This document shows, piece after piece, positions 35,212 through 44,300 of a stretch of DNA of 64,000 nucleotides. The stretch is from Selenomonadaceae bacterium. Lineage in GTDB: Bacteria > Bacillota > Negativicutes > Selenomonadales > Selenomonadaceae. Within the stretch, counting starts at the first letter, position 1. Every line of letters begins with the position of its first letter. The notes under the pieces were generated by a model. The model saw only the letters and a list, made by a program, of their open reading frames with translations, was not told the DNA's origin and ran no database searches. The position numbers and the translations under genes are program-made. The stretch spans positions 23,777-87,776 of the forward strand of contig JAFYNH010000001.1 in NCBI GenBank assembly GCA_017549815.1. The letters run 5' to 3'.

Positions 35212-36552
35212 TTAATTAAACCAAGTCATAACTTCCTTTGCCGAGCCGCGCAGACAAAATAAAATCGTCCTGTCGCCCGGTAAAAGTATCGTGTTGCCGT
35301 TGGGGATAGCGGCTTTATTTTTTCTGACATAAGCGCAGACCAAACACGACTTCGGTAAGTCAACGTCCATTAATTTTTTACCTGCGACCTTCGCGCCGCT
35401 TTGAACGATAACTTCAACAGCCTCAGCTCGTGCGCCCTCTAAAATCGAAACGCTCACGACGCCGCCACGCCTCACAAATGCCAAAACTTCACTCGCCGAT
35501 AAAAGCCGCGCAGATATTACCACGTCGACGCCGACCTTTTCTATCAAGTCCGCGTATTCCGTCCGATAAACTCTGACGACCGTTTTTTGTGCGCCTAAAT
35601 GTTTTGCCAACAACGCCATCATCAAATTTAATTTATCGTCTTCCGTCAAGCAGACAACAACATCAGCCGAAGAAACGCCCTCTTGCGCGAGTAAATCAAC
35701 GTTAGTGCCGTCGCCGTAAATCGCTATGCTGTCGCCCGATAAAATCTGCGCGATATTTTCGCAACGTTCCCTGTCCTTCTCAATGACTTTGACGTTGACG
35801 CCCGCATTTATCAACATAACCGATAACGTCCGAGCAATCCTGCCCGCGCCGATTATCATAACCCGTTCGAGTTTCTTTGAATTGCGCTGAACGAAATTTG
35901 AACTGAATTTTTCAATGGCGTCGGGGAATCCGATAAAATATGCGTTGTCATGAACTTTCAATTCGTCGTCGCCGTGCGGAATTATCATTTGATGATCTCT
36001 GAAAATCAAGCCCGCCAAAACGCCCTCCGGAAAGCGCAATTTCTTAAACGGTATATCGATATATTTACTTTCCTTGCTGATTTTAACTTCAAACAATCGA
36101 ACTCTGCCGCCCGCAAATTCGTCAACGTCAAGAGCGGCAGGCGTCATAAGAATTCGATAAATTTCGTGCGCGGCTATCATTTCGGGATTGAGCATTAAAT
36201 CTATATCAAAATTTTTCTTGAGATAATCCTTTGCCTCGCTGAGAAATTGCATATCGCGAATTCGGGCGACAGTATGTTTAATGCCGTGTTTTTTGGCGAG
36301 AATACAGGCGACCATGTTGACTTCATCGGTACTGGTTACGGCGATAAACACGTCCGCGCCGTTGATATACGGGTCGTCCATAGTTATGGGGCTTGCGCCG
36401 TTCGCCGTTATCGTCAACACGTCCAGATTATTTTTAACCGCAGTCAACTGACTTTCTTCGCGGTCAATTACCGTAACTTCCATTCCTTCATTACTTAAAA
36501 GCTCGGCGATTGTATATCCCAATTTCCCTGCACCGACAACCACAACTCGCAT
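35212..36552 (-). CDS. trkA: Potassium uptake regulator TrkA
   Basis: 446 residues with the duplicated RCK layout: NAD-binding Rossmann domain (VVVGAGKLGYTIAELL, residues 3-18), RCK_C domain, a second Rossmann domain (MIIGAGRIARTLSVML, from about 230) and a second RCK_C domain. TrkA forms the cytoplasmic gating ring of the TrkH/TrkG potassium channel; no trkH is in the window. Its ribosome site (GGAATGAGGAATT before ATG) is supplied by a TAGGAAT repeat array that also contains the stop codon of the preceding radical SAM gene. Confidence 0.93.
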   Translation of the reverse strand: MRVVVVGAGKLGYTIAELLSNEGMEVTVIDREESQLTAVKNNLDVLTITANGASPITMDDPYINGADVFIAVTSTDEVNMVACILAKKHGIKHTVARIRDMQFLSEAKDYLKKNFDIDLMLNPEMIAAHEIYRILMTPAALDVDEFAGGRVRLFEVKISKESKYIDIPFKKLRFPEGVLAGLIFRDHQMIIPHGDDELKVHDNAYFIGFPDAIEKFSSNFVQRNSKKLERVMIIGAGRIARTLSVMLINAGVNVKVIEKDRERCENIAQILSGDSIAIYGDGTNVDLLAQEGVSSADVVVCLTEDDKLNLMMALLAKHLGAQKTVVRVYRTEYADLIEKVGVDVVISARLLSASEVLAFVRRGGVVSVSILEGARAEAVEVIVQSGAKVAGKKLMDVDLPKSCLVCAYVRKNKAAIPNGNTILLPGDRTILFCLRGSAKEVMTWFN

Positions 36553-36554
36553 TT

Positions 36555-36589
36555 TAATTCCTCATTCCTAATTCCACATTCCTAATTGC
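36555..36589. repeat. TAGGAAT array between the radical SAM gene and trkA
   Basis: Plus strand TAATTCC, TCATTCC, TAATTCC, ACATTCC, TAATTGCC: five heptamer-spaced units. On the minus strand it provides TAG as stop of the upstream gene and the GGAATGAGGAA ribosome site of trkA. Confidence 0.75.
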
Positions 36590-38192
36590 CTTTACAAACT
36601 CCGCATCGCTTGCAACTTTCAAAGCAACGCGCCGTCGATTTTAAATTTTTAGCCCGATTGAATTCGTCGATAAGATATTCTTTGCTGAAACCTTGATTGA
36701 GAAAGTCCCACGCCAAATTTTCTTCAAAGGGTATCTCGCGCAGATAATAATTTTCGTCGAGACCTGCCGCCTTGAAATTTTTCTTAAACTCCTGCGCAGT
36801 CTCCGATTGTAAAATTATTTCCGAAATTTTTCTGTCGCCGCGTGAAAGTATCGCTTGAATCTCCGACGCCTTGACCGACTCCGAAATCATTTCGACGCCG
36901 TGCACTGATTTTAATTCTCCGCGCAGAATTTTAAAAGCCGCGTCGAGATATTTTTTTCCTGCAAACTTTGCCCATTGAAATGGCGTAAACGGCTTGGGCA
37001 CGAAGGGATTTACACTCAAAGTCAAGCGACCTTGCCCGCAGAATTTTTTTATCCGCGCAGAGAGCCGAGCAATTTCTTCAACGTCGCTTAACTCTTCAAA
37101 CGGCAAGCCTACCATAAAATATAATCTGAAATTCTTAATGCCGGCTTTAAGTCCTAGCTCAACGGCATTGAAAATATTTTCTTCGTTAATGCCCTTGTTG
37201 ACGACGAGCCGCATTTTCTCCGAGCCGACTTCGGGTGCGATTGTTAAAGTCTTCAAGCCGCTTGCCGCCAATGATTTTACCAGTTCAAAAGTCACGGAAT
37301 CTGCGCGGAAACTTGCGACTGACATTTGAAGCCTTTCGCCGAGAATAAATTTACATAGCTCGTCAATCTGCGGATAATCTGAAATTGCCGCGCCCATAAG
37401 CCCGATTTTCTTCCCGAATTTTTTAGCGGCGAGTATTTCATTTTTAAGCACGTCAAACGAACGATTACGCGGCTTTCTGAAGCAATAGCCCGCCATACAG
37501 AATCGGCAATGACGCCCGCAACCCCGCGCAGTTTCTACGAGATACATATTAAATTCGGCGTCGTCAGTCAGAATCACGGAATGCGCAGGGTATTCGTCGA
37601 GATTTTTAACCCATTGCCGCGAAACTTTTTTAGGAAAGGCGGGTACATAAACTCCAGCAAGGTTTGAAAGTTTTTCGAGACGTTCACGGCGCGGGAGATT
37701 TTCCGTAGAAATTATTTCGTCGATAAGCGGCGGCAGAATTACTTCGCCTTCGCCGATAACAAATGCGTCGAAAATTTCTGCGAGCGGTTCGGGATTAAAA
37801 GTCGCGCAAGCCCCGCCCGCTATAAGTATCGGGTCAAAATCAGTTCGTTCTTCAGCCCGCAACTTTATTTTGCTAAGGCGGAGCATTTTCACGACGTTAA
37901 AATAATCCGGCTCGAAACTCACCGCGAAACCGACGACTTGAAATTTATTTAGCGGCGTCTGCGTCTCAAGGCTTAGGAGTTTATTTGAGTCGTACAAAAA
38001 AAATCTTTCGCAATCGGTATCAGCCCGCGAGTTCAAAAGTTCGTAGATAATATGAATGCCCAAATTTGACATGCCGACGCGATAAAAATTCGGATAAGCC
38101 AAAGCAAATCGCAATCGCCCGCCCGACTTCACGACAAAATTTTTTTCATTGGCGAGCCGTGCCCGCAATTCTTCTTCGTAACTCCGCGTCAT
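36582..38192 (-). CDS. Radical SAM protein, TIGR03960-like
   Basis: 536 residues from the ATG at 38192 with TTGGAGG 6 bases upstream; an upstream in-frame start at 38255 was rejected. An N-terminal B12-binding-like domain (LAYPNFYRVGMSNLGIHIIY, GGACATFNPEPLAEIFDAF, GEGE) precedes the radical SAM core with cluster motif ARGCGRHCRFC near residue 226. The C-terminus has two CxxC-like pairs (CFESCKRCGVC). This arrangement matches the TIGR03960 family, which in many Firmicutes is fused to or followed by a DUF2344 protein; that part is absent here. The reaction is not known. The stop codon is inside a repeat array. Confidence 0.75.
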   Translation of the reverse strand: MTRSYEEELRARLANEKNFVVKSGGRLRFALAYPNFYRVGMSNLGIHIIYELLNSRADTDCERFFLYDSNKLLSLETQTPLNKFQVVGFAVSFEPDYFNVVKMLRLSKIKLRAEERTDFDPILIAGGACATFNPEPLAEIFDAFVIGEGEVILPPLIDEIISTENLPRRERLEKLSNLAGVYVPAFPKKVSRQWVKNLDEYPAHSVILTDDAEFNMYLVETARGCGRHCRFCMAGYCFRKPRNRSFDVLKNEILAAKKFGKKIGLMGAAISDYPQIDELCKFILGERLQMSVASFRADSVTFELVKSLAASGLKTLTIAPEVGSEKMRLVVNKGINEENIFNAVELGLKAGIKNFRLYFMVGLPFEELSDVEEIARLSARIKKFCGQGRLTLSVNPFVPKPFTPFQWAKFAGKKYLDAAFKILRGELKSVHGVEMISESVKASEIQAILSRGDRKISEIILQSETAQEFKKNFKAAGLDENYYLREIPFEENLAWDFLNQGFSKEYLIDEFNRAKNLKSTARCFESCKRCGVCKGN

Positions 38193-38223
38193 GAAATGCC
38201 TCCAAAATTTTTCTTCATGATAG

Positions 38224-38260
38224 CAAAAAAAATCCCCCGCCGCAAATTTTGGCAAGGGAT
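38224..38260 (-). terminator. Terminator of the ATP-grasp gene
   Basis: Minus strand ATCCCTTGCC, a 9-base loop, GGCGGGGGAT, then eight T. It lies just after the ATP-grasp stop and before the radical SAM start, so the two are separate transcription units. Confidence 0.75.
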
Positions 38261-38270
38261 AAAATTTTTT

Positions 38271-39551
38271 TCAAAGTTGCGGCGGCGGAGTCGGTTCAGG
38301 CAATTTCAAAAGACTGCCCAAATATTCGTCCGTGCTTGTCGGATTGAAATAAAGATTGCCAGCTGCGGGCGTGAAAGTCATTTCGCCGAAATAAACACGC
38401 CCTTCAATCTCATAAAAATCAACACGAACAAAGCTAAAGCCCTCCGCAAGCTTGATGGCGAGTTCTTTCATCAGCTCAAAATTTTTAGGCTTGGGAATTT
38501 TTTCGGGGTGTTCGCTGTTTGGATGATCTATGGATCTGAAATGCATACATTCCCAATTCATATCAAAATAATTCATTCGACAATCCGTTGAACGATTTGA
38601 ATAAAAAACGCAATAGGTAGGTTTTCCATTAAAGCACCAAAATTTATAATCAGTAAGGTCGGGTAAGTTGCCATTCGTCATAAATTTTTCGGCGATAATT
38701 TTTCTATCAACGCGGGTGTAATGAAGTTCAAGAGCCAGTGCGGAAAAATTAAAGGTGAGCCATGCATTAATCTTTTCGTGAGCATTTTGCTTATCGAAAG
38801 TTTTCTTGTCGCGAACGATAATATTCATGCCAGAGCCATGATTACACTTCAAGACAAATTGGTCGGGCAACTCGTCAAAGTTAATGTCGTCAAAATCGTT
38901 CCACACACCGAGCAAAGGGATTAAATACTCCGCGCCGATTTTCTCCGCTACCCAATTCCGAACGAGATATTTATCGGCAAGGCGAGACTTGAGCGGTGTC
39001 GCGTCGTAAATTTTTATCCATTGCATTTTCTGAGTAAACGTCTTCAGGTTATTAAAGTCAAGTTTTTGTCCCGTAGATTTTTGAAAATATTTCGCCAATG
39101 CCTCTGGGTAAAGTTTGGGATTCAAATTTTTTAATCGCCGTTGTTGCTGAAGAAAAACATGAATCTCATTAAAAAATTTCATGTCATCTTCGTTGCGAAT
39201 ATGAAAATCTAACCCGCAACAATGGATAACCTGCTTGCCGTCCTTATCGGGAAAATTAAGAACGCCCCAGCCCTGCTGAACGTCCCATAAAATAATTTTG
39301 CGCGGCTCGACACCCTGCTTGAGAAAAAATTTGACAACGGATTTTTCTGCAACGGCATTTGTCAAAATAATCCCGTCGGCGAGTTTGTAAATAGCTTTCG
39401 GCAGATTTTGCGGCGAAAGAACTTCCATTTCGCTTGAAAGATTTTCCTCACTTATCAACGCGACGACTTCAAAATCGTGGCTGACTGCGTCCGAGAAAAA
39501 ATTATTCATACTTTCAGCTGTGCCGTGTACCAAAACTTTCTTCTTCCTCAA
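38271..39551 (-). CDS. ATP-grasp protein, TupA-like
   Basis: 426 residues, TTG start with GGAG about 9 bases upstream. Residues 1-110 look like a Rossmann-type nucleotide-binding domain (KKVLVHGTAESMNNFFSDAV). Residues about 140-410 fit the TupA-like ATP-grasp family: KMQWIKIYD, LADKYLVRNWVAEKIG, DQFVLKCNHGSGMNIIV, ALELHYTRVDRKIIAEKF, DYKFWCFNGKP, FVRVDFYEIEGRVYFGEMTFTPAAG. Relatives are found in teichuronopeptide and capsule loci and are presumed to attach amino acids to surface polymers. No sugar genes surround it. The tail is proline-rich. Confidence 0.75.
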   Translation of the reverse strand: MRKKKVLVHGTAESMNNFFSDAVSHDFEVVALISEENLSSEMEVLSPQNLPKAIYKLADGIILTNAVAEKSVVKFFLKQGVEPRKIILWDVQQGWGVLNFPDKDGKQVIHCCGLDFHIRNEDDMKFFNEIHVFLQQQRRLKNLNPKLYPEALAKYFQKSTGQKLDFNNLKTFTQKMQWIKIYDATPLKSRLADKYLVRNWVAEKIGAEYLIPLLGVWNDFDDINFDELPDQFVLKCNHGSGMNIIVRDKKTFDKQNAHEKINAWLTFNFSALALELHYTRVDRKIIAEKFMTNGNLPDLTDYKFWCFNGKPTYCVFYSNRSTDCRMNYFDMNWECMHFRSIDHPNSEHPEKIPKPKNFELMKELAIKLAEGFSFVRVDFYEIEGRVYFGEMTFTPAAGNLYFNPTSTDEYLGSLLKLPEPTPPPQL

Positions 39552-39613
39552 ATAGAATCACTCCATAAAAATTTTTACCATTATATCAGATAATTTGGCG
39601 CGGGAAAAATTTT

Positions 39614-39642
39614 TTGTCATTTTCAAGCGCAACTGCTATAAT
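39614..39642 (+). promoter_or_regulatory. Promoter of nhaC
   Basis: TTGTCA (39614-39619), 17 bases, TATAAT (39637-39642). The leader that follows is almost wholly a TAGGAAC palindromic array, which could fold in the RNA. Confidence 0.75.
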
Positions 39643-39656
39643 CGGCGAGTTAATAG

Positions 39657-39757
39657 TAGGAATTAGGGGCGAGGAACTAGGAACTAATAACTACCAGTAA
39701 CTAGGGACTAGGAACTAAAAACTACTAGTTCCTAAAAACTATTTCCTAATTCCTAAT
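39657..39757. repeat. Long TAGGAAC palindromic array in the nhaC leader
   Basis: G-rich arm of heptamers (TAGGAAT, TAGGGGC, GAGGAAC, TAGGAAC, TAATAAC, then TAGGGAC, TAGGAAC, TAAAAAC), then a C-rich arm (TAGTTCC, TAAAAAC, TATTTCC, TAATTCC, TA). The largest member of the family in the window, about 100 bases, wholly within the untranslated leader. Confidence 0.88.
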
Positions 39758-39779
39758 AAAAAGGGAGGAATTTTTTCTA

Positions 39780-41291
39780 ATGGAGAATTCTGCGTTGTCA
39801 ATGTTGCCGCCGATTATCACGATAATTCTTGCACTTTTAACGAAGGAAGTTTACATGTCGCTGATAATCGGAATATTTTCGGGCGCAATGCTGTTCACGG
39901 GCGGAAATTTTTTAGAATCAATCGTGACGCTGTTCGGAATTATGGAGTCAAAAGTCGGCGGCAATGTGAACATTCTGGTTTTCCTTGTCATACTCGGAAT
40001 ATTGGTTGCGGCGATAAGTCGTTCGGGCGCGACGCGGGCTTATGGCGAATGGGCGCGTTCGGTCATTTCTGGTAAACGTTCCGCGCTCGGATTGACGGCT
40101 CTTTTGGGCATGTTGATTTTTATCGACGACTACTTTAACTGCTTGACAGTCGGAACGATTATGCGCCCCGTCACCGATAAATTTAAAATCTGCCGCGCTA
40201 AACTCGCTTACATTATCGACGCGACAGCGGCTCCGATTTGTATTATCGCGCCCGTTTCGAGTTGGGCGGCGGCTGTCGGTTCGTCGCTCCCCGAAGGCGC
40301 AGATATTGACGGGTTCGCGCTCTTTATTGAGACGATTCCCTTCAACCTCTACGCGATTTTGACAATGGTTTTTATGGCGTTCATAATCATCACGGGCAGA
40401 GATTTTTCGACGATGGGCGCGGAAGTTCGCAGGAATAAAAAGAACTTTGAAATCCCCGCCGAATACAAAGATAACGTCGCTGGCGAACAGATTAAGGGCG
40501 GCAAGGGTAGAATTTTTGATTTGCTTCTTCCGTTGGTCGTGTTAATCGCCGCATGTATTTACGGAATGCTTTACACGGGCGGTTTCAATGACGGTGCGAG
40601 TATTTCAGCCGCTTTCGCCGATTGCGACGCCTCTAAAGGTTTGGTTATCGGCTCGTTCAGCGCGTTTGTATTTACTGCCTTGCTTTATCTCCCGCGCAGA
40701 GTCGTATCGTTTACAAGTTTCTGTGAATGTTTCGGGCAAGGCTTTAAGGCTATGACGCCCGCGATTTTTATCCTGTGCTTAGCTTGGACGTTGTCGGGCA
40801 TTTGCGGCAGTGATTATCTTAATCTCGGCGGCTACGTCGGCGGCATTGTTCATGAAAATGCGTCGTTGGCTGTCTTCCTGCCCGTAGTATTTTTCTTGGT
40901 TGCTATCGGTTTGGCATTTGCAACGGGTACGAGCTGGGGAACGTTCGGCATTTTGATTCCGATTGCGGTTGCCGTAATTAATTTGACGCCTGAAACTTAT
41001 CAACTGCTTGTCCTCTGCGTGGCGGCAATTTTATCGGGCGCAGTCGGCGGCGACCATGCCTCGCCCATTTCCGATACTACGATTTTAGCGTCGGCGGGTG
41101 CTCAATGTCATCATATAGATCACGTCGCAACGCAAGTTCCCTACGTCTTAACGGTTTCGGCTTGCTGTGTTGTTGGTTATTTGGTTGACGGCTTCACGCA
41201 AAACGGTTGGTTTGGCTTAGGTGCGGCGTTAGCATGTCTTGCGCTGGTTATGGTTGTCGTTCGCGCCAGAGTTCAAGCCATTGACGTTTAA
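39780..41291 (+). CDS. nhaC: Na+/H+ antiporter, NhaC family
   Basis: 503 residues, about twelve hydrophobic segments. Family hallmarks: LIFIDDYFNCLTVGTIMRPV in the first half, GTSWGTFGILIPIAV, and GGDHASPISDTTILAS near residue 420. NhaC-type proteins exchange sodium for protons, sometimes coupled to organic acids. The start has AAAGGGAGG about 9 bases upstream. The leader is an inverted repeat array, so expression may depend on RNA folding. Confidence 0.9.
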   Translation: MENSALSMLPPIITIILALLTKEVYMSLIIGIFSGAMLFTGGNFLESIVTLFGIMESKVGGNVNILVFLVILGILVAAISRSGATRAYGEWARSVISGKRSALGLTALLGMLIFIDDYFNCLTVGTIMRPVTDKFKICRAKLAYIIDATAAPICIIAPVSSWAAAVGSSLPEGADIDGFALFIETIPFNLYAILTMVFMAFIIITGRDFSTMGAEVRRNKKNFEIPAEYKDNVAGEQIKGGKGRIFDLLLPLVVLIAACIYGMLYTGGFNDGASISAAFADCDASKGLVIGSFSAFVFTALLYLPRRVVSFTSFCECFGQGFKAMTPAIFILCLAWTLSGICGSDYLNLGGYVGGIVHENASLAVFLPVVFFLVAIGLAFATGTSWGTFGILIPIAVAVINLTPETYQLLVLCVAAILSGAVGGDHASPISDTTILASAGAQCHHIDHVATQVPYVLTVSACCVVGYLVDGFTQNGWFGLGAALACLALVMVVVRARVQAIDV

Positions 41292-41331
41292 CGATAAAGA
41301 AAAATTTATCCCACAAGCAAATTAAAACTGT

Positions 41332-41337
41332 TATAAT
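41332..41337 (+). promoter_or_regulatory. Probable -10 box of the 3086-residue gene
   Basis: TATAAT 44 bases before the ATG, in the 89-base gap after nhaC. No convincing -35 hexamer at 16-18 bases. Confidence 0.35.
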
Positions 41338-41380
41338 TGACAGGCTAAACAGCTTATATTTTTGCTTAGGAGGATTTCTT

Positions 41381-44300
41381 ATGAGTAATTTTATTTTCGA
41401 CCTGCAAAGATTCGCGGATGTCACAATCTCTGCGGGTGAAACTTATGCGCTGGACGGAGTGACTTATACCGCCCTCACCGACGCACAGCTCAATCTCGAT
41501 TCTGACAACAAAATTTCGGGAATTGCGAGCGGCAAAGTTACGGCAGTCGTTACGGGCGCGGAAAATTCGCCGACAGCTGCTTTCGACGCGACAGACGGTG
41601 AGTTTAACTTTACGGCAAGCGGCGTTGACGGAGCTTTTGTTATAACGGGCAACGGATTAGGCTACATGTTGTCTGGCGGCTCCGTTACAATGAGCGCGGA
41701 TGAATTTGAAGGCAATGCCGGCGTACAGAAACTTTCTTTTACAAAAGACTCGTCAATTTCTATTGGCAAGGACGGCAAAGCAATCAACGTAGTCGCCAAA
41801 GAGGATTCAACTTTTCATACGTGGCTTACCGACAAAAGTATAATCTACTGCAAATTGGACGGCGATTCTGCTGACTTTGACGTTTCACTTGCCTTTAATG
41901 GCGAAAAAATTATCGGCAACACGTTGACTTTTGGCGGCAGGATAAGTTATTCGCCCGCGCAGGGAACTATCGCGCTAATCAACGATGGCAAAAACCCTGA
42001 CACAAAAGATAGTTTTGCGTCGTTTAATCTCGGCAATTACAAGTTTCAAATGGCTACGGACGGCAAAACAGTCGTTGCAGGGCTTAAGGTTGCAGACGAC
42101 GGCACAATTTCTATCAACTATCCTCTCGAAGACTATAACAAGACACATTTAACGGTAAGCAGAGGCGACACGCCTATTTTCGACGGCAACTTGACAGTCA
42201 GCGACGGTTCGATAGGATTCAATCCCGTTACGAAAGCGATTAGTTTGTCTGACGGCACGAAAATTTCTACTGCGTTTGGCGATTATGAAGTTACTGCTAC
42301 TGCCGCCGGTGATGCCGCTGTTTCCGTTACGATGACTTCAGCAGGACTTTCAATCACGCCCGTTAAAGGCGACGGCACGTTAAATCTTAAGCTCAGCAGT
42401 GAAATCGGCTCCATGTCTGCCAATTTGGAAGTTTTAAGCGGCTCATTTATCTTGGGAGAGAACGGAACGCTCACTGTTACCAAAGATACCGAGTTGCAAA
42501 TTGATTTCGGCGGCGGATATATCGTTAAGTTCAAGACTACGGACGACGCAGGCGGTAAAATTTCACTTGGCGCGGGCGGACTCACTTTCACGCCGAACAT
42601 TGACGACGGGCACTTGGAACTCACCATTACCAAAGGCGACGAAACTCGCTCGGCGACCCTCGACGTTACCGGCACTGTCACTTATAATCTCGACGGGTCT
42701 ATCTCTCTGGCTCAAGGCACTGTTGTCAAAAATCACTTTAACAGCGGCGCGAACTTGACCATAACCGCCAAAACTGATTCCGACGGCTCAATCATCTTTA
42801 ATCCGTCGAGCGGCTTGACAATCACGAATAATTTGCTTGGCGCGCTGAAAGCTACATTGGAACACGATACAATTTTCGTCTTTGATGACATCATCGGTTC
42901 CATCACATACAACAGCGGCAAAGTTACCGTCCACGACGGCACAACAGCGGTCAGTTGGTTTGAGGCCTCCGATTATCAAAGCGCAAAGGGAACTTGTTCG
43001 AGCACCGGCGGCGATACCATGATTGATTTTGCTTCACCAATGCAGGTATATTCTGTTGCCGAAGGCGCAACCTACAAAGTCGAAGAGGCTGAGGAATTTT
43101 GGGAGCTCAGCCGCGGGAATTTGTGCGGAACTTTCTACGAGGGCGAAACGGTTTATTTGTTGACGGAAGGCTCTGTCGTCAATGCCAATGAATCGATAAA
43201 GTTCCTGCTCGAAAGTGCCGGCAACTACACTCTTAACGGCATGAAAGTTACTACAACAACCGATAATGCCAAAGTCGTGCTTACCGACTACGACACAATC
43301 ATTGTTGACGGCATAAGTTACACGCCGCTTGATGAAAATGTAACGCTTACTATCGGCGAAAACGGCGCAACGGTTGCGGGCGGCAAAGTTACCATGCAAA
43401 TGGAAGGCTTCGACATTGCCTTAAGCGAAGACGTAACCGACGGTTCAATTTCCTACAACAGCACGACGAATAAGTTCACAGTCAAGGCTGGCACAAAGAG
43501 TTATCTCGGCGAAGGCAAATTCCCCGACCAATTTGTTGCCAAAAACGACTTCGATATATCAGTTACAAAAACCGACGACGGCAAGTTTAAGTTCTCGCTC
43601 GGCGATGAATCGATTGCTTTCGATTTGACTCGCAACGGCAAAGCTATCATGGGTTCCACGATAACTCTTGACGGCTCAATCATTGTCGACCCGACTAATA
43701 ACGAAATTTCCCTGCCGAAAGATACAGTTATAACCATGACGCCGGGTACAGGAAAGACATTGAAGATAACGGCTCTCGATGACGCGGGCGGCGAATTGAC
43801 TTTGGCAAACGGCGGACTTCGTTTCAAGCCAAATGAAAATGACGGCGCACTCGAATTTAATTTCGTTGACGCGGAACGCAAAGCTACTCTGGACGTGACG
43901 GGCGCATTCACTTACAAAGGACTGGGCGCACTTTCTCTTGAAGACGGCACTGTAGCAAATCTCACTTGGACAGACGGCACTGAACTTAAAATCACGTCAA
44001 GCGGCTCTACGGGTTCAATCGGTATCGACCCCGACAAGGGAATTAAAATCACTTCCGACGATGAAAACCTTGATATGACTTTGACGACGCCTTACATGTC
44101 TACGGATATTTCTGGCATTAAGGGCACGATTTACTACAAGGAAGGCAACGTTTCATTCGACGAGAATTCAAAGATAATCGCGACAACCACGCTGGGCGGA
44201 CAACCGATTTTAACGACGCTTGAGACCATTGACGGCACGGGGCATATTTCATTTAGCGGCACCACAAACGGCATTGTCTATTCGGCTGATACGGGCGCAA

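Noticed and set aside
39657..39757. Telomere-like repeat
   Set aside because: TAGGGAC resembles plant-type TTTAGGG only superficially; the arrays are short, internal, degenerate and palindromic.
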